A stretch of DNA of 64,000 bases from Paenibacillus guangzhouensis (lineage in GTDB: Bacteria; Bacillota; Bacilli; Paenibacillales; Paenibacillaceae): positions 1,612,001-1,676,000 of the forward strand of contig NZ_CP045293.1 in NCBI RefSeq assembly GCF_009363075.1, given 5' to 3'. The notes beneath the pieces are model-generated. The model was not told the origin of the DNA. It did not search any database and saw only the letters and a list, made by a program, of their open reading frames with translations. The position numbers and the translations under genes were made by a program. Positions 32,974-41,842 of this stretch are shown here, piece by piece. Each line of letters starts with the position of its first letter. Positions within the stretch are counted from its first letter, which is position 1.

Positions 32974-33123
32974 ATGAAACAAGGAGATATCATTATTTAT
33001 GCCTGTGTCATTATAGGAGCAGGGGTTGGACTTATGCTGGATCAAGCATTTCCGGGAGTATTAGTTGGACTTGGATTGGGATATTTAATTAAATATGCTG
33101 TATATAAAGAAAAAGAAAATTAG
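32974..33123 (+). CDS. Small membrane protein (49 aa), first gene of the MerR operon
   Basis: The product starts MKQGDIIIYACVIIGAGVGL, then MLDQAFPGVLVGLGLGYLIK and ends YAVYKEKEN: two hydrophobic segments separated by a short polar turn, glycine-rich, with a basic C-terminus. GGGGATGATAGAT lies before ATG 32974. It is preceded by the MerR-type promoter and followed 29 bp later by the merR gene. It is too small for similarity by eye; a helper of the GAP transporter or the lipoprotein is a guess. Confidence 0.65.
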   Translation: MKQGDIIIYACVIIGAGVGLMLDQAFPGVLVGLGLGYLIKYAVYKEKEN

Positions 33124-33152
33124 CATGTATCAATCATCGGAGGTGCCTGTAC

Positions 33153-33929
33153 TTGATTCATATTAAAGAAGTTGCGAAACAAACGAAGATCACGGTCAGA
33201 ACACTTCGGTACTATGATCAAACCGGATTATTGACAGCCTCATCCAAAACAGAAGGTGGACATCGCCTATATTCAGAAGAGGATTTAAAGAAACTTCAAT
33301 CTATCCAATTTTTAAAAGAAATGGGTTACAGTTTGCAAGATATTAGAGATATGCTATCTGATTCTAAGTGGGATTGGTCGATTAGTTTGAAAAGCCAGTT
33401 AGTTTATATCATGGAAGAGCAAGCAAGATTAAAGAGTATAGAGTCATCACTGCGGGAATTGATAAATGGTATTGCAGTCGAAGGTGGGAATCACCATATT
33501 GCGATACAGAAACTTATTCAGTTATGGAATCAAAATAAAAAGAGATTACTTCCCTTCAAGGAGCGCATGTTTAAGGATAAGGAGATTGAGGAGGTTTGGA
33601 CAAGACTTCCAAAAATGAATGGAGAAGACCCTGACTCTCTGGAGTGGATTGCTCTGCTAGGTCAAATAAAACGACATATGGAGGATGATCCTGCCTCATC
33701 AAGAGTGCAAGGTATCATTCGGCGTATGCTGGAAAAACAAGTGGAAGAATTTAAAGATGAAGACGAGTTTATTGATAAGTTATGGGATATAAGAAAATGT
33801 CCAAATCAATCTGAGATGCTCGGACTATATCCTATAGAAAAAGAAGTGCTTGATTTTATGGAGCGAGCATATCATATTCACATTTCTTCCTTACAGGGCT
33901 CTTCCAGTGAGCAAGGAGGAGTATCGTGA
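33153..33929 (+). CDS. MerR-family regulator with a C-terminal helical effector domain
   Basis: 258 residues. The start is TTG 33153, 6 bases after GGAGGTGC. Residues 1-70 are the winged helix: MIHIKEVAKQTKITVRTLRY, YDQTGLLTASSKTEGGHRLY. An alpha-helical effector domain of about 150 residues follows and resembles TipA-type ligand domains in length. No Cys-rich metal site is visible, so metal sensing is unlikely; hydrophobic drugs or envelope stress are more probable signals. It sits in the operon it should control. It overlaps the transporter gene by 4 bases (GTGA), implying coupling. Confidence 0.9.
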   Translation: MIHIKEVAKQTKITVRTLRYYDQTGLLTASSKTEGGHRLYSEEDLKKLQSIQFLKEMGYSLQDIRDMLSDSKWDWSISLKSQLVYIMEEQARLKSIESSLRELINGIAVEGGNHHIAIQKLIQLWNQNKKRLLPFKERMFKDKEIEEVWTRLPKMNGEDPDSLEWIALLGQIKRHMEDDPASSRVQGIIRRMLEKQVEEFKDEDEFIDKLWDIRKCPNQSEMLGLYPIEKEVLDFMERAYHIHISSLQGSSSEQGGVS

Positions 33930-34582
33930 GTCTTGAATTACTTTTTATGGTAGGGGGATTAGCCCTATTAGATGCCCTTAGTCCGGCTACATTGGGGGTA
34001 ACAGTATATTTGCTGTTAACTGAAAAAGAGCGATTAAGTTCACGCTTAATGATTTATTTAGTAACAGTCGCAGCATTTTATTTTTTAGTAGGTGTTGCTT
34101 TCATGTTAGGTCTGGATGTTTTACTGGCTGCTTTCTCCTCCATATTTCAAAATAGGATCGTGAGTTGGGTAATGCTGATCATTGGGGGAATTCTGTTTAT
34201 AGCTAGCTTTTACTATCCTAAGAGTAAAAAAACGGATTTGCCAAGACCGAAATCAAAAAGTAAGGCATCCATGATTGCACTCGGGTTCACGACATCGTTG
34301 ATTGAAGTGGGAGCAGCATTTCCTTATTTTGCTGCGATTGGTATTATGACGAGTTCAAATTTAGCAGTTTTTCAGTGGCTCCCGATTTTAGCTGGTTATA
34401 ATTTTATTATGGTGCTACCGCCATTAATCGTATTTACATTGCATTTATTATTTGGGCAAGTGATGCAAAGACCATTGGAGAGGCTTCGAATCAAGCTTGC
34501 GAAGCATTCAGGATCGGTTATTTCGTGGATCATGTGTATCGTTGGGCTGATTTTAATTTTTAATAGCTTGGACTATTTGTGA
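33926..34582 (+). CDS. GAP/LysE-superfamily membrane transporter
   Basis: 218 residues, six probable spans: SLELLFMVGGLALLDALSPA (the LD..SP signature of the GAP/Sap family, related to LysE), then spans near 40-60, 73-95, 115-137, 140-165 and 195-213. Known members export small amphipathic molecules or move lipids (the Mycobacterium Sap protein addresses sulfolipid). GTG 33926 with GGAGGAG upstream overlaps the MerR stop. A terminator closes the operon. Substrate unknown. Confidence 0.85.
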   Translation: MSLELLFMVGGLALLDALSPATLGVTVYLLLTEKERLSSRLMIYLVTVAAFYFLVGVAFMLGLDVLLAAFSSIFQNRIVSWVMLIIGGILFIASFYYPKSKKTDLPRPKSKSKASMIALGFTTSLIEVGAAFPYFAAIGIMTSSNLAVFQWLPILAGYNFIMVLPPLIVFTLHLLFGQVMQRPLERLRIKLAKHSGSVISWIMCIVGLILIFNSLDYL

Positions 34583-34594
34583 AGAGTCATATGC

Positions 34595-34644
34595 AAAAGA
34601 GCGAGGTTCGCGGTCAGTTTTCCACGAGCACTCGCTCTTTTTGT
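34595..34644 (+). terminator. Terminator of the MerR operon
   Basis: AAAAGAGCGAG (34595-34605) and CTCGCTCTTTTT (34631-34642) form a strong stem with a T-run. Confidence 0.8.
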
Positions 34645-34730
34645 TATGCTGTTGTCCAATTGAACAGTTTGCAGGCACAATTTGGTCAAATGTGAGGCTG
34701 GAATTGCTGGAATGGTAATTTTTCATCCTT

Positions 34731-36149
34731 TCACACCCCGTCTGCCAATTCGACAAGCCTCTGGATGCCTTCTCTCAATAGCTGCTCATTCAGATAGGAA
34801 TAGCTGAGGCGTATCCATGATTTGTACTCCTTGAGCGGATCGCAAATCGCTCCGGGCACAAAAGTAATTGATTGCTTGATGCATGTACTGAGTAAACGTT
34901 CAATCTCCACCGTTTCCGGAAGCCTCACCCATAAGTTGAATCCGCCTGCAGGGGAGTTCCACTGCCAGTCGGTAGCGGACAATTCCTGTTCTACGATATC
35001 CTTACGGACCGCAAGCGCTATGCGAAGCTTCTCCATATGCTGCTGCAGCCGCTCGCTGAAAAAGTAATGCAGAAAAATTTTCTGATTCACCAAAGGCGTC
35101 CCGCTGTCCGACAACATTTTGGCTTTTATCAGGTAGTTCATGATGGAAGGGCGGCACGCAACGATGGCGATACCGAGGCCGGGAGCGATATATTTGCTGA
35201 AGCTGCGAAGATAAATGACCCATCCTGCCGTATCATAAGCAAAAAGAGGCCGTGGAGGCTCTTCACCAAAATATATGTAGCGGTAAGGATCGTCCTCTAA
35301 TAGCAGACATTGATACTTCTCAGCAAGTTCAACGAGCCTTTTCCTTTGTTCGGCGGGTACGATATAGCCTGTTGGACTTTGAAAGGTAGGATTTAGATAA
35401 AACAGCCGCGGCTTGTAGGTTTTCATCAACTTCTCAACCTGCTCTAGATCGTAGCCGTACGGGTGGATCTCGACCGGAACGATATCCGCGCCTTGTCTTC
35501 TGAAAATATCAATCGCCGTGCTGTAAGTAGGGCGCTCCAACATAACGACATCTCTCGGCTTGACCAGTGCTCTGGCAACCAAATCCATGGCCTCCTGCGA
35601 TCCGCATGTGATCAATAATTCGTCCGCAGACAAGTGAAACCGGTGGCGATCCGTAAAGTAACGGCACAACGCATCTCGCAGTTCCTGGTCTCCTTGCACG
35701 GTAAAGTAGGTGCCGAGCATTTTGGGATACAAATCGAACACTTGTTTCACATATTCCGAAAAATAAAGATTAGGGAGCAGGTTCGGGTCGAGCAGCGATT
35801 TTGACAGTACATATTCGGCTTGCACCTGATGAATTTCAGAAAGATGGCTTTCATGCACGTAAGCAGAAACGATCGGATTATGCAGCGAATCCACAGGAAA
35901 ACTTCCACCGTTCGGTCTTACATAATAGCCGGATTTGTCCTTCGCTTCAACGATCCGATTTTCCTTTAGTAGCTGATAGGCTTTATAGACCGTTAGTCGA
36001 TGCACATTGAATTCGATCGCCAGCGAGCGGATGGAGGGGAGCTTCTCATGCGGCTTCCATTCTCCGCGACGGATTCGATCCAGAATATAGTCATAAATTT
36101 GTTCAAACAGTTTGCCTGCATATTTGCTTGAAAGAACTGTTTTTTTCAT
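34731..36149 (-). CDS. MocR-type GntR/aminotransferase regulator
   Basis: 472 residues. Residues 10-75 are a GntR winged helix (FEQIYDYILDRIRRGEWKP, LPSIRSLAIEFNVHRLTVYK, SGYYVRP). The remainder is a class I aminotransferase-like domain with YLNPTFQSPTGYIVPAEQRK, LLEDDPYRYIYFG and the PLP lysine in YLRSFSKYIAPGLGI. MocR/GabR-type proteins sense an amine or PLP and act on neighbouring genes. It faces the EamA exporter across 188 bp holding direct repeats. ATG 36149 follows a GGGGGC site; an earlier in-frame ATG lacks one. Confidence 0.9.
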   Translation of the reverse strand: MKKTVLSSKYAGKLFEQIYDYILDRIRRGEWKPHEKLPSIRSLAIEFNVHRLTVYKAYQLLKENRIVEAKDKSGYYVRPNGGSFPVDSLHNPIVSAYVHESHLSEIHQVQAEYVLSKSLLDPNLLPNLYFSEYVKQVFDLYPKMLGTYFTVQGDQELRDALCRYFTDRHRFHLSADELLITCGSQEAMDLVARALVKPRDVVMLERPTYSTAIDIFRRQGADIVPVEIHPYGYDLEQVEKLMKTYKPRLFYLNPTFQSPTGYIVPAEQRKRLVELAEKYQCLLLEDDPYRYIYFGEEPPRPLFAYDTAGWVIYLRSFSKYIAPGLGIAIVACRPSIMNYLIKAKMLSDSGTPLVNQKIFLHYFFSERLQQHMEKLRIALAVRKDIVEQELSATDWQWNSPAGGFNLWVRLPETVEIERLLSTCIKQSITFVPGAICDPLKEYKSWIRLSYSYLNEQLLREGIQRLVELADGV

Positions 36150-36229
36150 ATGTTTTGCCCCCAGACCCATTAACCCGATATATTCGCACTAGGTGTGTGT
36201 GTCTCTATTATACAGGAGGTTCCATCCTT

Positions 36230-36255
36230 CTGTTCTGGTCCTATCGATCTGTTCT
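36230..36255. promoter_or_regulatory. Candidate MocR operator direct repeats
   Basis: CTGTTCT occurs twice (36230-36236 and 36249-36255), 19 bases start to start, with TGGTCCTATCGAT between them. MocR-type proteins commonly bind direct repeats of this spacing; assigned by position between regulator and exporter. Confidence 0.5.
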
Positions 36256-36337
36256 ATTCACCTTCATTTATGATGGAAAAAAGGGGGCTGAACAATTCTG
36301 TCGGAAATCACATCGCTCAGGAAAGAAGGTTTTAAGA

Positions 36338-37288
36338 ATGAACAGAAACAATTTATTAACGGGTATCATCTATTGTTTGATTCCTGTGCTGGCGTGGGGG
36401 GGCATGTTTCCCGTCATGCAAGTTGCCTTGAAAACTCTCGATCCGTTCTATTTCACGACGATTCGCTACATATGGGCAGGCCTCATTCTGTTGGGAATGC
36501 TGATCGCTTTTGAAGGGAAGAACGCTCTTCGATTGGAGGGAAAGTCATGGAAGTTATTTTTCTTTGGCGCTGCAGGGTTTTCGGGATTCGGGTTTCTTAC
36601 TTTTGTCGGACAAAAGCTCAGCGGACCGTCAGGTGCAATCAATGCCTCCGTTATCATGGCATTAATGCCACTATTAACGACATGTGTAAAATGGGCTGTG
36701 CATAAAAGGAAACCCAATCTTTCTACTTTTATTTCAATTTTCATTGCGCTTTCAGGCGCAATGCTGGTCATAACGAATGGAGATCCCTCCCTAATCATTC
36801 AAATCAAAGAGCACATTGGTGCCAGTCTGCTGATTATGCTCGGTGCTATATGCTGGGTCATTTATACGATGGGAGGCAGTCAATTAGTAGGCTGGTCGCC
36901 GCTTCGCTACACCGCTCTGACAACATGCTTCGGATCCTTGGTGAATATTTTAATCGTGCTGACGGCAACGGTTTTCGGAGCCTTGACGATGCCAAGTGCG
37001 GAGAGGATCGGAAGCGTGTGGTCTGAACTACTGTATATGATCCTGATTGCAGGCGTACTTGCCGTGTTCACTTGGAACGTCGGCAATAAAATGTTGAAGC
37101 CGGAGAACGGCATGCTATTTATGAACATCGTCCCTGTTACGACAGTCACGATCAGTGCTCTCCAGGGCGTTGAAGTCGGAAGGTTACAGCTCGCAGGGAC
37201 CTTCATCGTGATCATTGCACTGGTGGTTAGTAATTTGAGTCAGAGACGAGGAAAGATGCAGGTGAATATACAAAATGACCATTCTTGA
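36338..37288 (+). CDS. EamA/DMT-family exporter
   Basis: 316 residues with about ten hydrophobic segments in two EamA halves: IIYCLIPVLAWGGMFPVMQV, FYFTTIRYIWAGLILLGMLI, GPSGAINASVIMALMPLLTT, then ASLLIMLGAICWVIYTMGGS and GMLFMNIVPVTTVTISALQG. DMT exporters move amino acids or metabolites. The adjacent MocR regulator suggests control by an amino acid or PLP-related compound. ATG 36338 has AAGGTTTT upstream; a longer frame starts at 36128 but has no binding site and no similarity. Confidence 0.88.
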   Translation: MNRNNLLTGIIYCLIPVLAWGGMFPVMQVALKTLDPFYFTTIRYIWAGLILLGMLIAFEGKNALRLEGKSWKLFFFGAAGFSGFGFLTFVGQKLSGPSGAINASVIMALMPLLTTCVKWAVHKRKPNLSTFISIFIALSGAMLVITNGDPSLIIQIKEHIGASLLIMLGAICWVIYTMGGSQLVGWSPLRYTALTTCFGSLVNILIVLTATVFGALTMPSAERIGSVWSELLYMILIAGVLAVFTWNVGNKMLKPENGMLFMNIVPVTTVTISALQGVEVGRLQLAGTFIVIIALVVSNLSQRRGKMQVNIQNDHS

Positions 37289-37709
37289 TCATTATCGGAA
37301 TGTGCTAAACGGAGAATCGAAGACGTCTCCCGTTGAGCGCTTTATGGGACTGAAGCTAATTAGCGTAGAAGAGGGCGAGGCCACGTATGAAATGCAGGCT
37401 TCTGAACAACATGCGAATCCGCAAGGCACATGCAACGGCGGTATCATCGGCATTCTTGCCGACATGGCCATGGGAATTGCCTACGGATCTACCTTGCAAA
37501 AAGACGAAACATTTACCACGATCGAGATGAAAGTAAATTTTTTTAGACCTGTGTGGAACGCCAAAATAAAGGCCCATGCTACGCTGTATAAGCGGGGACA
37601 TACAATTGGGTTCGTCCAATGTAATATTACTGACGAGGACGGTAAACTCATCGCTCATGCCTCAAGCACTTGTATGACATTAAGGGGCGAAAAAGCACAA
37701 GGCAGGTAG
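37275..37709 (+). CDS. PaaI-type hotdog-fold thioesterase
   Basis: 144 residues with the hotdog helix NPQGTCNGGIIGILADMAMG, where the Asp and Gly residues fit the PaaI active site (N-x5-HGG equivalent is CNGG here, without His). Then TTIEMKVNFFRPVW and GHTIGFVQCNITDEDGKLIA. It should hydrolyse an acyl-CoA. It starts 14 bases inside the exporter gene, with a binding site AGGTGAATAT, so translation is coupled and the two genes share one role, perhaps handling a degradation product. Confidence 0.82.
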   Translation: MTILDHYRNVLNGESKTSPVERFMGLKLISVEEGEATYEMQASEQHANPQGTCNGGIIGILADMAMGIAYGSTLQKDETFTTIEMKVNFFRPVWNAKIKAHATLYKRGHTIGFVQCNITDEDGKLIAHASSTCMTLRGEKAQGR

Positions 37710-37772
37710 ACCCGCGAAGGACATACCCATGATACGAGCGGCATATAACGGCACAAGAGGAGGAAACATAGC

Positions 37773-38273
37773 ATGCATGAAACAGTGCTGACAATCACTT
37801 CGATGCAGACGCGCGAAGAAGCTCTGGCTTTCAAAACACTTAACGAGGAATGGATCGCCCGTATCTTCTCCATCGAAGAGGCGGACCGAGTCATCCTCGA
37901 TAACCCGGTTGAGAACATTATGAATAGAGGAGGTGACGTACTCATCGCACGCGATGGAGATTCGATCGTCGGATGCGTTGCACTCGTGCCGACTGGGGCT
38001 GGTGTATTCGAGCTCTCGAAGATGAGCGTTACACCCGAGTTGCGGGGGCGCGGATACGGACGGAAGATCATTCATGCGGCCATTAACCACGCACGTGGTC
38101 TTGGCGCAACATCGCTGTTTTTGGGCAGCAGCACCAAGCTACCGAACGCCGTTCATCTTTATGAATCGGTTGGATTCAAGCACGTTCCTGTCGAGCAGAT
38201 CGGACCCATGCCCTATGTGAGAGCGGATGTGTTTATGGATATGGAACTAGTGAATACGAAGACAAGAATATAG
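37773..38273 (+). CDS. GNAT-family acetyltransferase
   Basis: 166 residues. The phrase VFELSKMSVTPELRGRGYGR at residue 90 is motif A (RGRGYG), followed by HARGLGATSLFLGSSTKLPN and AVHLYESVGF. AGGAGGAAACATAGC lies before ATG 37773. The gene may be the third in the MocR-linked operon (63 bp after the thioesterase). Substrate unknown. Confidence 0.87.
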   Translation: MHETVLTITSMQTREEALAFKTLNEEWIARIFSIEEADRVILDNPVENIMNRGGDVLIARDGDSIVGCVALVPTGAGVFELSKMSVTPELRGRGYGRKIIHAAINHARGLGATSLFLGSSTKLPNAVHLYESVGFKHVPVEQIGPMPYVRADVFMDMELVNTKTRI

Positions 38274-38280
38274 CCAATAA

Positions 38281-38340
38281 ATGCAGCGGCTGTCTAAGAC
38301 GATATTTTTCAAGTCTTAGTGCCCGCTGCATTTATTTTTT
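38281..38340 (+). terminator. Terminator after the MocR-linked operon
   Basis: ATGCAGCGG (38281-38289) pairs with CCGCTGCAT (38323-38331), enclosing a second small hairpin (TAAGAC/GTCTTA); T-run TTATTTTTT. Confidence 0.75.
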
Positions 38341-38486
38341 AGGGTTAGTCTAGTGAAGACAAATTTGCATTTTCGGTGCAGAGGAGAGTACAATGCAGCT
38401 ATTCCTCAGATAAATCAGATAAGAAGGTGTCAGTTTCGAAAAGTGTGAAAACAATCCTTACTAGAAAAACATTGAGAGGTAGTTAA

Positions 38487-39164
38487 ATGTCAAGAACAAT
38501 ATTAATTGTAGAAGATGAGCTTATCTTACGTGAAATTATGAAAGATTATTTGCTGGAAGAAGGCTATGAAGTGCTTGAAGCGGGCGATGGAAAACATGCT
38601 CTAGCGTTATTCCAAGAGCATGAGGTGGATCTCATCATACTGGATATCATGCTCCCTGAATTAGACGGATGGTCCGTATGCAAACGCATCCGTAAGCTAT
38701 CGAATGTTCCGATTATCATGTTGACGGCCCGTTCGGATGAAGACGATACATTGATGGGGTTTGAACTCGGTGCCGACGACTACGTAACGAAACCTTATAG
38801 TCCTCCAATCCTGCTGGCACGGGCGAAACGGCTATTGGAAACAAGGCAGATCCGGGAACAAGAGGAAGACACGTTGTCCAGCTGCGGTCTCTCGATCCAT
38901 TTTCCGTCCCGAAGCGTTACGGTCGATGGGGAACAGTGCAGTCTGACGCATACCGAATTAGAAATATTGGCTTATTTGATGAAGAACAAAGGAATTATCG
39001 TGACCCGAGATCAGCTGATAACAAAAATTTGGGGATATGATTTCGTCGGTGACGATCGAACAGTCAACAGCCATATCCGCAATCTGCGTGCTAAGCTAGG
39101 GGAGCATGCCAAGCATATTGTCACGATCGTTCGATCAGGTTATAAATTCGAGGAGCAGACATGA
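38487..39164 (+). CDS. OmpR-family response regulator
   Basis: 225 residues. Receiver domain 1-115 with phosphoacceptor Asp53 in LIILDIMLPELDGWS, Thr80 and Lys102 (KPYSPP). The C-terminal winged helix (125-222) ends RTVNSHIRNLRAKLGEHAKH, typical of OmpR/PhoB. It overlaps the kinase gene by 4 bases (ATGA), so they are a two-component pair. GAGAGG precedes ATG 38487. Targets may be the surface-acylation operon about 2 kb downstream, but no binding-site match was found. Confidence 0.95.
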   Translation: MSRTILIVEDELILREIMKDYLLEEGYEVLEAGDGKHALALFQEHEVDLIILDIMLPELDGWSVCKRIRKLSNVPIIMLTARSDEDDTLMGFELGADDYVTKPYSPPILLARAKRLLETRQIREQEEDTLSSCGLSIHFPSRSVTVDGEQCSLTHTELEILAYLMKNKGIIVTRDQLITKIWGYDFVGDDRTVNSHIRNLRAKLGEHAKHIVTIVRSGYKFEEQT

Positions 39165-40981
39165 GAAGAGGTATTGTTCTTAAGCTATTTCTATTAATGT
39201 CGGGATTATGCCTGTTTATTCTTGTTGTTATTTTAGCCTTGCAAACCGTATTTTTCAAACAATTTTATGTTCATCAAAAAGCGAAAGACGTTAACGCGGC
39301 GATTCAGGCTTATAAACAAGACTACCTGAATCATGCCTCGAACACACAGGAGATGGCAAAGCTGGAGCAAGACTTTTTTCAAAAGCATAACACCTGGATC
39401 ACGGCTTTGGATGCCAAAGGAAATATAAAGTATGCCGACGATTTTTTGATGGAGATCAAAATAGATCGTTCGGATGATTCTGCGCTTTCCAATAAAACGG
39501 TGACTGTGCCTCTATACAGTGTTATCAACGTAGAGGACTTCAGCAGCAATAATCCGTTCCTCACGCCATGGATTCAAGAAGGGCAACGGATCGCGATTGA
39601 AGGCTTGATCATGAACAACCAGCCAGTTATCCAGCGGATGGGAATGAGCAGATCCAATCTGAGAGATGAAAGCCGGCTGGAAAATCGGCAGATGGTGAAC
39701 AAAGAGTACGAGGTTGTCAATCGATATGCGAGCCCGATTGAATACCATGAGAAATATCCCGAATTTCTGGTCAAAGGAGTCATTACGAAAGTCCAGATTC
39801 CAGAAGGTACAGGTATTTCGCGTTATACAAACCACTTATTTCTGGATCGTATCAAAGCTTTCCAAGCGGACTTGCTGTACGGCGATGATGATCATACCGT
39901 GAATACCAATCAGACCGTAGATTATGAAGAAAACCATGTGAATTACAAAATATTCGTGAATCGGTTCCAAGATCGTGAAGGAGATCCCGCATATTTGTTT
40001 GCGATGACGTCACTTCAGCCGGTAAATGAAGCTGCAGGGATGATCAAAAATTACTATGTGTATATCATTATCGCCACATTGCTACTTGTGCTGCTGACAT
40101 CATTTTATATTTCTCGCCGGATCGCTCGGCCGCTACTGCGCATCAACCGTACGACGCAGCAAATGGCAGGGCTTGATTTTTCGGAAAAAATCCCTATTAC
40201 TACGAAAGACGAAATCGGTGACTTGTCGCGAAATATTAATCAGCTTTCCGAGCGGCTGCACTCCTATATTCTTCGGCTACAGCAGGACATTGAGAAAGAA
40301 AAGCAGCTGGAGCATACGCGAAAAGAATTTATATCCGGCGTATCGCATGAGCTGAAAACCCCATTAAGCGTTATTCAGAGCTGCCTTGCGATTCTGAAAG
40401 ACGGGGTTGCAAGCCATAAAAGGGATTATTATTTTACCGCGATGGAAGACGAAGTCAAAAGGATGGATCTGCTGATCGTGGATATGCTGGAATTGGCAAA
40501 ATATGAATCTGGGACGTATAACATGGTCATGGATTCCTTTGATATCGGTACCGTTATCGAACGGGTATGTGATAAATTGGCCGTTGATATCACGGCAAAG
40601 CAATTACATCTTTACACTTCACTTAAATCAGTCGAAGTTGTAGCGAATGAGCTCCGAATTGAGCAAGTCATCATCAATTTCCTCACTAACGCGATTCGTT
40701 ATACGCCGGAGTCGGAGTCCATTCTCGTAACCACCTTGGATGATCAGGATTCCGTTAAAATTTGCATTGAAAATACAGGAGCCCGCATTCCGGATGAACA
40801 ACTTGAGAAGATCTGGGACCGATTTTATCGCGGCGAACCTTCCCGCCAACGGTCGAACGGAGGTACCGGTCTAGGCCTTGCCATTTCCAAAAAGATTCTG
40901 GAGATGCATGACGTGCCTTATGGCGTAACCAATACACCCGATGGGGTCATGTTCTATTTTCATTTATATAAAAAAGCGTAG
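39161..40981 (+). CDS. Sensor histidine kinase
   Basis: 606 residues. Membrane spans at about 7-30 and 299-318 enclose a 265-residue extracellular sensor domain of no family I recognise. A HAMP domain (320-372, RRIARPLLRINR), HisKA with phospho-His396 in ISGVSHELKTPLS, and an HATPase domain (N-box INFLTNAIRYTPES, G2 box GGTGLGLAI) follow. All catalytic residues are present. It is paired with the response regulator. A terminator (40971-41004) separates it from the lipoprotein gene at 41130, so the next operon is separately transcribed. Confidence 0.95.
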   Translation: MRRGIVLKLFLLMSGLCLFILVVILALQTVFFKQFYVHQKAKDVNAAIQAYKQDYLNHASNTQEMAKLEQDFFQKHNTWITALDAKGNIKYADDFLMEIKIDRSDDSALSNKTVTVPLYSVINVEDFSSNNPFLTPWIQEGQRIAIEGLIMNNQPVIQRMGMSRSNLRDESRLENRQMVNKEYEVVNRYASPIEYHEKYPEFLVKGVITKVQIPEGTGISRYTNHLFLDRIKAFQADLLYGDDDHTVNTNQTVDYEENHVNYKIFVNRFQDREGDPAYLFAMTSLQPVNEAAGMIKNYYVYIIIATLLLVLLTSFYISRRIARPLLRINRTTQQMAGLDFSEKIPITTKDEIGDLSRNINQLSERLHSYILRLQQDIEKEKQLEHTRKEFISGVSHELKTPLSVIQSCLAILKDGVASHKRDYYFTAMEDEVKRMDLLIVDMLELAKYESGTYNMVMDSFDIGTVIERVCDKLAVDITAKQLHLYTSLKSVEVVANELRIEQVIINFLTNAIRYTPESESILVTTLDDQDSVKICIENTGARIPDEQLEKIWDRFYRGEPSRQRSNGGTGLGLAISKKILEMHDVPYGVTNTPDGVMFYFHLYKKA

Positions 40982-41004
40982 AACTCCGGTTCTACGCTTT
41001 TTTA
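40971..41004 (+). terminator. Terminator of the two-component system
   Basis: AAAAAGCGTAGAAC (40971-40984) pairs with GTTCTACGCTTTTTT, overlapping the kinase stop codon. Confidence 0.9.
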
Positions 41005-41129
41005 ATTTATCTTTCTTTAAATCAATTTGATGTGATCTGCACCTTATCTTTATCTCGGGCGATTACACTCACTATCGGAAGAACGGAATTAAAGGACTTC
41101 TGAAAATAAATGAAGAGAGGAATATAATC

Positions 41130-41807
41130 ATGAAAAAAACTATTACGTTAGTACTCATCGGGAGCTTAACGCTTGCCTTGGCGGCATGCGGTAATGAACC
41201 TGTAAGCACACATCCGCAACAACCGTCGTCTCAAACTCAGGAACATCAAGCAGCTTCTTCGGTGGCAACCGCAAATTCGAATCAATCCCTCTTTCAAAAT
41301 ACGATATTTTTGGGGGATTCCATTACAGAAGGCCTGTCTTTTCATGAGGTGCTGGATGAAGGCAACGTACTGGCAGGCGCCGGAAAAACTGCGGAGTTTG
41401 CATTGGGAGATATCGACGAGTTGACCAAACGGGAACCGAAACATGTCTTTATCCAATTGGGGTCAGACGATATTTTGTGGCCTACAGACAATCCCAAGGA
41501 ATATTCCATAAAAAACTATGCCAAGTTGATCGAGACGATCAAGGAAAAACTCCCGCAAGCAAAAATCACGCTTTTAACGGTAACTCCGGTCACGGCTGAG
41601 GCGGAAAAGAAAGAACCTAGATACAAAAATATCAACGACTATAATCAAGGGCTAAAAGCGTTGGCTGACAAAGAGAACATTGGATTTGTTGATTTGTCCC
41701 AGATATTTTCAATCGGCTCTGATGCGTTATACGACTCGGACGGCATTCATTTTAAACCAGCGTATTACACAAGGCTATTGGATCTGCTGAAAGATCAAGT
41801 GAAATAA
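41130..41807 (+). CDS. SGNH/GDSL-type lipoprotein
   Basis: 225 residues. A lipoprotein signal ends LAAC (Cys20); a Gln/Ser/Thr-rich linker leads to the SGNH domain: nucleophile Ser64 in IFLGDSITEG, then KHVFIQLGSDD and the catalytic Asp-x-x-His in DSDGIHFKPAYY. SGNH domains beside MBOAT proteins usually transfer or remove acetyl groups on surface polymers. It opens an operon with MBOAT, DHHW and DUF4358 genes. GAGAGGAATATAATC precedes ATG 41130. Confidence 0.88.
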   Translation: MKKTITLVLIGSLTLALAACGNEPVSTHPQQPSSQTQEHQAASSVATANSNQSLFQNTIFLGDSITEGLSFHEVLDEGNVLAGAGKTAEFALGDIDELTKREPKHVFIQLGSDDILWPTDNPKEYSIKNYAKLIETIKEKLPQAKITLLTVTPVTAEAEKKEPRYKNINDYNQGLKALADKENIGFVDLSQIFSIGSDALYDSDGIHFKPAYYTRLLDLLKDQVK

Positions 41808-41842
41808 CATGCAGACGTGTCAATTGATTGGAGGTGTGAATA

